DNA of 64,000 nucleotides, from assembly GCA_965153355.1 (NCBI GenBank), contig OZ231126.1, forward strand, positions 64,728,001 to 64,792,000, read 5' to 3'. Under the pieces are notes generated by a model, which was not told the DNA's origin, ran no database searches, and saw only the letters and a program-made list of their open reading frames with translations. The stretch is from Flaccisagitta enflata (taxonomy: Eukaryota > Chaetognatha > Sagittoidea > Aphragmophora). Shown here piece after piece: positions 51,798 to 59,801 of the stretch. Made by a program: the position numbers and the translations under genes. Position 1 is the stretch's first letter; each line of letters begins with the position of its first letter.

Positions 51798-53195
51798 ATG
51801 CTTAACGGTGGTAACGCCGACGCCAATGCGGCAGCGGCAGCTCAACCGGACAGAGCGTTTTTTGATGCCCTGGTTAATAGAATTAATGCCCCAAGACAAC
51901 AACATGTGAAATCCATCCCCTGTGAACAATACAAACATGGCATGGATTTCGACTTGTGGGTTGTACAGTTTCGAGACAACGTAAGGGCGGTAAACGGCCT
52001 CTTAGAGACCGATGCGGCCCTTGATGACTTGTGTCGGAATTGGGTTAGCACAAAGCTAGAAATCGGGTCCTGCAGAAGCGTCTATGACAACCTGCCAGAT
52101 GCAAGCAAGGCCAATTGGGGAATCCTTAAAAGCGCTCTTTCAGAGGCGTTCCGTGATGACTCAGAGGGTATACAGTTTCTTTCGAGGGATGACGCCTATA
52201 AACGAGCAAGCGCAGGGTCCTTGCTCGATTATAAACTGGGCCTCATTCACCGACTGAACAAATATATCCCAGAGTTGAAGGGTGTCCCCCAAGAGTGGGA
52301 GAGAACGGCCGTTAGAAGGTTCCGCTGTGGTTTGCAGAATCCGGTGCTTGAAGCTCATATTCTTATGAGCTGCACCGGTAGCAACCACACGTTGGAACAG
52401 GCCTACGCTGTCGCCACCAATTTTGAAAATACACTGCAAACCATAAGCCAGGGCAACCGTGGCATGGTAGCACCGAACATGGCGTCAATGTTTGGCCTTC
52501 CGCAATTGTCGGCAATGTCACACGAGACCCCACAATTTAGCGCCCTCACCTCCTATCAGGAGCGGACAAACGAGCGCTTAGATGCCCTTGAAACGGCCTC
52601 AAAGAAAAGCGAGCTAGATGTAGCTGAGGTGAAAGCCGGTCTCGATGAGGTTCGCGACGGAGTTAAGTCTATCAAAGAAGAACTGGTCAATGGCCGGTTT
52701 GGTCGGCCCGTTTATCAAAGGCAAGTTCGTCCACTTTACCCAATGTCCCGAATGCCTTTTAACTCCTACAATAGGCCTTTTTATCAGGGGTCTCAGGGTT
52801 TCAGACCGAGGGTCACCCCCGGTCTTACGGGCGGGCCTGGTTATGTTAATCAACAGGGTTCACAGCAAACCCAAAATCCAGTTGCCCCCCAACAGAGGCT
52901 GTTCGACCCAAATCAAAATTCATCTACTCAGATGAACAGGGATAAGGATCAGACCTCCCCCTTGGCGTTGCCCCAACGCCCCCCTGGACCCCAGCTAAGT
53001 GCCGTTGAGGACAAACAGGGCTCATCGGAAGACTCTCGACGTTCTGATCACGCCAATTGGGCGAATCCAAACCTTCAGCCGGGTTGTTTTGACACCGGTT
53101 TTGGGTGGACCACCACTGACTTTAATGATGCGGCGATGTGTGGGTATGACATGGCACCCGAGGGTGCGTATGTGTTCTCTGATATGCCTTTTTAG
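51798..53195 (+). CDS. gag: Ty3-like Gag (465 residues)
   Basis: ATG at 51798 (MLNGGNADANAAAAAQ). Helical capsid-like region at about residues 40-215 (FDLWVVQFRDNVRAVNGLLE; WERTAVRRFRCGLQNP), then a short coiled coil (ERTNERLDALETASK), then a Gln/Pro/Arg-rich C terminus (RMPFNSYNRPFYQGSQGF). No CCHC zinc knuckle is present; the basic, aromatic tail may bind RNA instead. The stop TAG at 53193 lies in a T-run with a hairpin behind it, and pol starts in the -1 frame. Confidence 0.8.
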   Translation: MLNGGNADANAAAAAQPDRAFFDALVNRINAPRQQHVKSIPCEQYKHGMDFDLWVVQFRDNVRAVNGLLETDAALDDLCRNWVSTKLEIGSCRSVYDNLPDASKANWGILKSALSEAFRDDSEGIQFLSRDDAYKRASAGSLLDYKLGLIHRLNKYIPELKGVPQEWERTAVRRFRCGLQNPVLEAHILMSCTGSNHTLEQAYAVATNFENTLQTISQGNRGMVAPNMASMFGLPQLSAMSHETPQFSALTSYQERTNERLDALETASKKSELDVAEVKAGLDEVRDGVKSIKEELVNGRFGRPVYQRQVRPLYPMSRMPFNSYNRPFYQGSQGFRPRVTPGLTGGPGYVNQQGSQQTQNPVAPQQRLFDPNQNSSTQMNRDKDQTSPLALPQRPPGPQLSAVEDKQGSSEDSRRSDHANWANPNLQPGCFDTGFGWTTTDFNDAAMCGYDMAPEGAYVFSDMPF

Positions 53196-53231
53196 GGGCT
53201 AGCGGCCTCCCTCAGGCAGAGACCGCTAGCC
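53189..53231 (+). promoter_or_regulatory. Candidate -1 frameshift signal between gag and pol
   Basis: Gag ends CCT-TTT-TAG. Slipping one base back on T-TTT-TAG enters the pol frame (TTA-GGG-GCT), which has no stop before the protease. Immediately downstream is a perfect 9-bp stem, GGCTAGCGG (53197-53205) with CCGCTAGCC (53223-53231), and a 17-nt loop. Pol has no nearby ATG. Confidence 0.6.
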
Positions 53232-56200
53232 ACAATTTGCCTGGGTTTAAGTATAAATGCATTCTCGATCTTAAGATAAACGGATTGACGACGCAAACTT
53301 TGGTCGATACAGGCGCGACTAGTAGTGCGATAAGCACTAAATTGTTAGAATGTTTTCCCAATGCCAGACGACTGATTTTTAGACGTACCCCGAAAATTTG
53401 TGTATCGGTCAACGGTTCTCCCCTTCGTAGCGAATACACTGTGAAACTGCCCATAACACTCAGGGGAGGTAAAACGTTTCATCAAGAGTTTGAGGTCATT
53501 CCGCACTTGATCCACCCAGCTTTACTGGGAACGGATTTTTTGAAAAAGAATGAGGCGAGACTTGACTTTTCTAAAAACTCTTTGCAATTGGGCCATGACG
53601 AGATCCATTTTCTTATTCCAGAATGGATCCCGCCATTACCTTCTCGTTTGACTTCATTGGATGATGTGGTGCTAGAACCGCACACGATCTCACTTGTGAG
53701 AGCGGATTGCGGCAGCGCCGGTTTTTGCAACGACGATACGGCAACTGACAATCTGTTTGTTGGCCCATTACCTGGACGTGATTTTGAACCTGACTTTCTC
53801 ACTTCGTACTCGGTCATCAGCCCAGGCCCTGACGCATGGGTGGAACTGTTAAACCCCCTAGATCTTCCCATTCACATAAATCAAGGACAACCAATAGCGT
53901 ACATTCATGGACGGGATATTGAGGTAATGTCAACAGATATGCAGCGTGACTTGGCCTCCATCCCCACAGAATTGATAAGTTTGGTTGATCCCGATACAAA
54001 GGAGGATCGTTGTGATGGGTTAACTGAATTGTATGGTGAAGCCCATGTTGTTGAGACTGACTTCAAATTGGGTGACTTTACTCCTGCTTTTTCGGAACCT
54101 CCACAGTATGACAAGAGTCCTCCACAAGATTTACACAAATCTGAACATTGTCACAACGACGTTTATGTCGAGGATGTGGAGGAAATGGATGTGCTGCAGT
54201 TCCCTTTTGTGCCAAGGGCAATTTTGACAAGACAAGGGTTGGTGGAAATCAAACCACAATATGAAACCCTATGCGGCCTAGAGCCTGAGGGTGACCAAGT
54301 TTCCTCCAAACCCGAGGTCGACGCCTTGCCTGAGGCAGCGACAAAAGGGGAGGAAAAACCATACGTCCCCAATTTTGAAGGTACTATGCTTGAGGGTGAT
54401 GACCTAGAGCGGCTTAAGGCTCTTGTGGATAGTTATAGCGACGTCTTTGCCAAACACGCCGAGGACGTCGGTATGACATCTTTGCTTTATCATCACACAA
54501 AATTGACCACGGACAAACCAGTGACGGCAAGTTATTATCGATCGCCTCCACCTAAAGTGAGGGCCGAACTTGACAGAGAGACTGACAAATTGTTGGCCGC
54601 AAAGGTGGTGAGGCCAAGCGTCAGTGCTTTCTCCGCTCCGATTGTACTTGTTCGCAAGCCCGATGGGAGCTGGAGATATTGCACTGATTTTCGACAATTG
54701 AACAGGGTAACGGAAAAGGTGTCTTTTCCGTTACCCAATATCAATGATTCCTTGCGACGGTTCTCGAATCCCAAGGTGTTCACGTCACTTGATTTGCTTA
54801 AGGGCTTTTTTCAGATTCCGGTGGCGGAATCTGAGAGAAGATATTACGCATTCAGTGACGGCCGTAGACACCTTGAATACTCGAGGGTACCGATGGGATC
54901 AAAGAATTCCTCGGCAACGCTTGCTCAGCTGATGGAGCTAATTTTTAGGGGGATGCCTGCAGAGATGTTTTTGTCGTACTTGGACGATATCCTGCTTGCA
55001 ACCCCAACGGTCGAACTTCACTTTACCTATCTTGAACGTATCTTGGCAGCCCTGAGACGGGCGAATTTAACTCTTAATCCTAGGAAGTGCAAATTTGCAC
55101 AGAGTTCAGTATCCGTACTAGGGTTTATTCTTGATAGGGAGGGCATTCGCCCAGACCCGAAAAATCTTTCAAAGATCAAAGAGTGGCCCCCTCCCAAAAA
55201 CCAGAAACAGGTGCGACAATACCTAGGCCTGTGCGGATATTACCGCACTCACCTGAAAGGATTCTCGTCATTAGCAGAGCCACTCACGGATTTGCTGTGC
55301 AAAACAAGAGAATGGGAGTGGACCGAGGCTCATCAGAAATCATTTGAGGATCTTAAGTCGGGTCTTTTGGGTGGCACGGCATGCGCGTATCCGGATTTCT
55401 CAAAACCATTCATCTTGAAATGCGACAGTTCGGGCACCTCCGTTGGGGCCGTTCTGTCGCAAAAAGATGGACGTAGCAAAGAATGCATTGTCTCCTGCGC
55501 CAGCCAAAAGCTCAATTCGATCGAGGCTCGTTGGGCCGCGATTGACAAAGAGTTTTTCGCGGTCGTTTGGGGCGTGCGCCAATATCGAAACTATTTAAGG
55601 TATGCAAAGTTCTTTCTCTACACTGACCATAAGCCGCTCCTTTACTGTCTAGATGCAAATACTAAAAACGATGCATCCGGTAAGAGGTGCAGATGGGCTC
55701 TCGAACTTAACGGATACGATTTTGAGATCCTTTACAAAAAAGGAGCCAAAAACACGGATGCGGATGCACTTTCCCGCCATCCAAATCCTGACCCACCCCA
55801 GGAGTCGGACAATGAGGATGTTTTCATTGCTGGTGCGATGTGTGCAAGTGAGGGCCCTTTGAATGAGGTCAACACGGATTACGAGTTTCTGCTCCGTTTG
55901 AAGTTCGAGCAGGGTAGGGACAAGCAAATCAGGGGGATTGTATCTGAAGTTGTTGAAAACACCCATGGCCTAAGCGAACAAAACGAGACAGAGATCAATG
56001 GACGAGACTTCACTCTGATAGACGGGGTACTTTACGTAGTGGAACGTGATAACTTCGACAAGATTAGAAGGGCGAAGGTGTATGTGCCCCCTTCACTCGT
56101 CCCCGAGTTTTTGAGGAGATCCCATGGGGACACCCATGCAGGGCATCCAGGGGAGAAACGCACTTTCGACAGATTGTTGAAGTTTGCATATTGGCCTGGT

Positions 56201-57772
56201 ATGAGAAAAAATGTTATCGAGCTGGTCAGGACTTGTGAATTCTGCCAGTCGGCGAAACCCAACGTCTTTAGGAAACAGGTGCCCATTAGGGCACAGAAGG
56301 CGACTTATCCGTTAGAATATGTCAGTGCTGACTTGGTGAAATTGTATCCGAAGTCACAAGGGTGTGAATATGTTTTGTGTTTTGAAGACCGTTTCACAAA
56401 GTACACATGTTTGTATCCCATCTCTGGTAAGAGCACTGTCACGGTTGCGAAGCGTTTTAGAGAATTCATCACCCGCTTTGGTGCTCCTATCAACTGGGGC
56501 ACTGATAACGGTGGTGAATTCAAATCAAGGTTGATTGAGGCTCTTTGCATGGTTTACGGCACGAAGAAGTGTTTCACACTCGCGTACCACCCCCAGTCGA
56601 ATGGCGGGGTGGAACGCAAGAATCGGACACTGATTAGCGAGTTGGCAAAGCGCACTAAGCAATATGGGAGTGATTGGGTCAATCAGCTCCCCTGGGTTGA
56701 ATTTTCACTAAACACAACGCCTCACGCGGCAACTCGCTTTTCTCCGCATCTATTGATGTTTGGGAGGGAAGCGGTGTTGCCGTTTCAGAGTCAAATTCCA
56801 CCCGTTAATACATTGGGTTGGGATGGTGACGCAAAGACTTACTTTAATCAGCACCAAAAGCAAATTGAAAAGGCCCACGAGCTGGCTAGAGAGTATCATA
56901 CCCAATACAGAGAAAAGATGGAGAAAAGGGCAGTGAAGGGTGGTGAGCAACCACCGTTTCCGGTTGGTTCGTACGTTTGGGCTTACATTCCGACAGAGGC
57001 GAGACATAAACTGTCGGTCGATTATGGGGGCCCTTGGAGAGTAGAAGAACAGATAGGGAACACTTTTGTCATCAGGAGGGGACAGGAGGTAACCCACAGG
57101 CCTCAGTGTGACCTTAAAGAGTATGAACAGCCTAAGTTTGTCTCGGAGGATCTCGAAGGCAGAACTGACGGACAGACTGTCAAAAATGCAGCCAAGGGTG
57201 ATGGATCTCTGAACTTACCGGGTACATGGTTATCTATGGCACATTACCTGTCAACAGGGGGGGTCTCAACTACAACACCCCCGGCCATCCCTGCCCCTGT
57301 CCCGGTTGTTGCCCTAACTCCCACTCCTGTGGTTAACCCCCTGCCCCAAACCCTGGCCCCTTCACCTAACTTGCTTCCCGTCCCTGACACTTCACCTGTT
57401 CTTGTCTCTCCCCCTACCCCCTCATCTGCGCCCAATCTAGACTTGGTCGATCCGGCGCCTATTGAGATGGACGAAGGTGCGCGTGGAGTTGATGCTGCGG
57501 ATGGCGAAGCTGATTTGCCAGTGGATCCGCCATCAGGTGGGTTGGAGATACCTAATGTGGGAGATGGGGAAGATGGGCGGGACCTGGCCACACCATCGAA
57601 TATTCCGTCTTTGTCCCCTAGAACCTCTAGGCCTCCCCCTGATACAGTTGAGATCCCACCTAAATTGGCGAGAGAGCTGAGACGTTTGAAAGATGTTAAT
57701 AAGCCGGGCTTGAAACAACAGACGGAGGTGCCGTCTAAACGTAAACCAAAGCCACGTAAGCGTGATGACTAG
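53192..57772 (+). CDS. pol: Ty3-like Pol: protease, RT, RNase H, integrase
   Basis: About 1526 residues in the -1 frame of gag. Counting from 53237: protease active site LVDTGATSSA at 22-31; RT with FSAPIVLVRKPDGSWRYC, FTSLDLLKGFFQIP and catalytic SYLDDILLA (about 580); RNase H with FILKCDSSGTSVGAVLS and YTDHKPL; HHCC zinc motif (HAGHPGEKR to CEFCQSAKP, about 965-1003); integrase core with SADL, GTDNGGEF (about 1088) and GGVERKNR (about 1126); a GPWRV motif of the GPF/Y module; then a Pro/Thr-rich tail of about 170 residues ending in basic KRKPKPRKRDD. All key catalytic residues are present and the frame is open. It is the typical Ty3/gypsy domain order. Confidence 0.9.
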   Translation, partial: LGASGLPQAETASHNLPGFKYKCILDLKINGLTTQTLVDTGATSSAISTKLLECFPNARRLIFRRTPKICVSVNGSPLRSEYTVKLPITLRGGKTFHQEFEVIPHLIHPALLGTDFLKKNEARLDFSKNSLQLGHDEIHFLIPEWIPPLPSRLTSLDDVVLEPHTISLVRADCGSAGFCNDDTATDNLFVGPLPGRDFEPDFLTSYSVISPGPDAWVELLNPLDLPIHINQGQPIAYIHGRDIEVMSTDMQRDLASIPTELISLVDPDTKEDRCDGLTELYGEAHVVETDFKLGDFTPAFSEPPQYDKSPPQDLHKSEHCHNDVYVEDVEEMDVLQFPFVPRAILTRQGLVEIKPQYETLCGLEPEGDQVSSKPEVDALPEAATKGEEKPYVPNFEGTMLEGDDLERLKALVDSYSDVFAKHAEDVGMTSLLYHHTKLTTDKPVTASYYRSPPPKVRAELDRETDKLLAAKVVRPSVSAFSAPIVLVRKPDGSWRYCTDFRQLNRVTEKVSFPLPNINDSLRRFSNPKVFTSLDLLKGFFQIPVAESERRYYAFSDGRRHLEYSRVPMGSKNSSATLAQLMELIFRGMPAEMFLSYLDDILLATPTVELHFTYLERILAALRRANLTLNPRKCKFAQSSVSVLGFILDREGIRPDPKNLSKIKEWPPPKNQKQVRQYLGLCGYYRTHLKGFSSLAEPLTDLLCKTREWEWTEAHQKSFEDLKSGLLGGTACAYPDFSKPFILKCDSSGTSVGAVLSQKDGRSKECIVSCASQKLNSIEARWAAIDKEFFAVVWGVRQYRNYLRYAKFFLYTDHKPLLYCLDANTKNDASGKRCRWALELNGYDFEILYKKGAKNTDADALSRHPNPDPPQESDNEDVFIAGAMCASEGPLNEVNTDYEFLLRLKFEQGRDKQIRGIVSEVVENTHGLSEQNETEINGRDFTLIDGVLYVVERDNFDKIRRAKVYVPPSLVPEFLRRSHGDTHAGHPGEKRTFDRLLKFAYWPGMRKNVIELVRTCEFCQSAKPNVFRKQVPIRAQKATYPLEYVSADLVKLYPKSQGCEYVLCFEDRFTKYTCLYPISGKSTVTVAKRFREFITRFGAPINWGTDNGGEFKSRLIEALCMVYGTKKCFTLAYHPQSNGGVERKNRTLISELAKRTKQYGSDWVNQLPWVEFSLNTTPHAATRFSPHLLMFGREAVLPFQSQIPPVNTLGWDGDAKTYFNQHQKQIEKAHELAREYHTQYREKMEKRAVKGGEQPPFPVGSYVWAYIPTEARHKLSVDYGGPWRVEEQIGNTFVIRRGQEVTHRPQCDLKEYEQPKFVSEDLEGRTDGQTVKNAAKGDGSLNLPGTWLSMAHYLSTGGVSTTTPPAIPAPVPVVALTPTPVVNPLPQTLAPSPNLLPVPDTSPVLVSPPTPSSAPNLDLVDPAPIEMDEGARGVDAADGEADLPVDPPSGGLEIPNVGDGEDGRDLATPSNIPSLSPRTSRPPPDTVEIPPKLARELRRLKDVNKPGLKQQTEVPSKRKPKPRKRDD

Positions 57773-58170
57773 AATTTTTGTTTTTGATCTAGCGTGTTTC
57801 CCTAGCGACGATAGTCGCTGTTTTTACTTTTTTTATCAATATCGTGATTTGGACCGGAAAACTTAATTGACTGGTGCGTCCCTTGCGTGTTCTCTTTTTC
57901 GAAGGCCAATGGCCCTCTGAATTGGTTGCCTTCCGGGCGAAGTTCATGGCCTGTGGCCCGGTTCTGTTTTGTTCAGCATACTTTCTATCTTCATTTGTCC
58001 GTGTTAGCGTGTTACCTCGAACTAACGATCTGGTTTTTTTTTCTGAAAAACGAAAAAAAATAATAAAAGAGCATTCAGGAATAGTGTAATCTCGCATTTA
58101 TTTAATTGGTAAATGTCAATATCGGAGTGCATTACAATTAGCGTTTTTTTTATAGTTGCCAATAAACACT
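57773..58170 (+). promoter_or_regulatory. Intergenic region with candidate splice acceptor
   Basis: It contains GGTTGCCTTCCGGGCGA (57924-57940), found again at 59565-59581 before the next ORF, and ends with TTTTTTTATAG|TTGCC just 15 bases before the ATG at 58171. This suggests the downstream ORF is expressed from a spliced RNA. Confidence 0.4.
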
Positions 58171-58917
58171 ATGTCCAGCGTCATCGCGTGTAGAGTCGAG
58201 GGAACGTGGGTCAACGTAAGGGGAAAACTAGTAGACCCTCGTTACGTCTTTTGCGTAGACCTGAGCATGAACTTGGGTAATCATCTGATCGAAGTAGGGG
58301 TCCACGAGGATGACCAAGTCGTCTCGTTTGCGTCGGGCCGATTTTCGACGCTCAAACAGTTTTTTAGCGAGAAACATGCTCAGTACAATCGGGTCAGGGC
58401 CATAATCCTCTTGTGGATCGGTTCGAAGGAATTAGGGCAGGAGGCACCACAAATGCCGCTAGCCCCCGCGATAGAAGCATATTTTCACCCCCTTGGCCCA
58501 CGCATTTACCCCCGCTTGCTCGTTGACGAATTCGTCGCGGCGTATCACGAACTGACGGTGTCCATACTTTCGCTCGTACCGCTCGCGGATGTCTTCAGCA
58601 CGGATGCTCCACCCCAACGTTCGGCTGGCTTCATGACGAAGAGGGCGCTCAATTCTGGGAAAAAGATGGACCAGATGGAAGAGCGTCATCATCACTTCAC
58701 AATGGGACATAAATTTCACGGTGTCGACAAAAGCAGGACCGGGGATGACAGGGTCGGCGGCAGACTGTACCTTTTTGAGGACATGTTCGAAGGCGGGGTA
58801 CAGCCGACGACCGCATCTTGGAAGACTGTTTTTGAACGGGCGTACGCGGCGATAGATCGGTTGAAGGGAAGCGCCGGAGACCAAGGACTGCTGCGACATG
58901 TCCACCTGAAATTTTGA
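58171..58917 (+). CDS. Accessory ORF: SGNH-hydrolase-like, active-site residues altered (248 residues)
   Basis: ATG at 58171 (MSSVIACRVEGTWVNVRG). The layout resembles SGNH/GDSL hydrolases: a first strand and loop YVFCVDLSMNLGNH where the G-D-S would be, a middle strand RAIILLWIGSKEL where G-x-N-D is expected, and near the end YLFEDMFEGGVQPTTASW in the place of D-G-V-H-P. The Ser, Asn and His of an active enzyme are all replaced, so it may be a fold-only protein. SGNH modules are known in some CR1 and DIRS elements. Position right after pol is where env-like genes sit. The fold assignment is tentative. Confidence 0.4.
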   Translation: MSSVIACRVEGTWVNVRGKLVDPRYVFCVDLSMNLGNHLIEVGVHEDDQVVSFASGRFSTLKQFFSEKHAQYNRVRAIILLWIGSKELGQEAPQMPLAPAIEAYFHPLGPRIYPRLLVDEFVAAYHELTVSILSLVPLADVFSTDAPPQRSAGFMTKRALNSGKKMDQMEERHHHFTMGHKFHGVDKSRTGDDRVGGRLYLFEDMFEGGVQPTTASWKTVFERAYAAIDRLKGSAGDQGLLRHVHLKF

Positions 58918-59801
58918 GATTTTTTTTTGGACTCCAGTTTGTTTTGTGTTTTGTTTTTTTTCCTCGGTTTGCCTGTTTATGGAGGCAGTTTTGACGTCAG
59001 ATATTGCCGTAGTAAGATTTGTTTATTTTTTTTCCCCTTACCCTTTACCTGTGGAAGCGTTTTTGAGCGTTGGAGAAGATTCTCCAGGCCTGCATTTGTG
59101 CAATTTTCAATTTTCATTTTTTTGTTCCTCATACTTTTTCTCTTCTGTTCCGAGGTTTGCGACGTCGCTTACGATTGTGCCTGAAGAGCGTAAACTCCTG
59201 GCCATAGAAGATAGACCCGGTAGGAAAGGTGACGGGTAAGCGGTCATGTTTACGTATATGGTTGTTGAGATATATAGTTTATATTTATAATAATCCCCCA
59301 TTCCCATTCATGAGGACGAGAGGTTAACACCTCGCGTCAATTCATTGGGATACATTAAAAAACTCAGTCACATCCTAAAGGAAATTTATGCAGAGGCTTC
59401 TTGTGACAGAGTAACAAGTACGATGACGGTACCGACCCTAGCTCCAGGGTTCATAATGCAGTTTTTTTTTAAGGACTTGAGCTTACCATACTTGCCAAGT
59501 TGAACTTTGGTCCCAAGTGAGGAGAACGATGGCATCTGGTGTTAGCCCCCCCCGAGTTCTGGTCGGTTGCCTTCCGGGCGAGGCCAGGGATCGTGGGTGG
59601 TGTGCGTCGTGGCGTTAGACTCTCCGTAGAATGGACTTTGTCGTTCCCGTCTGCCTTCCCGCGATTCTCTATACGTCGTGACTTTTGCTCAGTATTGTTT
59701 CCCATAACCTGTATATGAGCAGTTTTCTCGGTGGGTCAAGTATATTTATTTCTTACGCGATCCTTCTATAATCCCTTTTCAGTCAATATACCAATCTTAC
59801 C
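58918..59801 (+). promoter_or_regulatory. Intergenic region before exonuclease ORF, candidate splice acceptor
   Basis: No ORF of note. It holds the second copy of GGTTGCCTTCCGGGCGA (59565-59581), a small palindrome GAGGTTAACACCTC (about 59319), and TAATCCCTTTTCAG|TCAATA 22 bases before the ATG at 59802. Confidence 0.4.
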
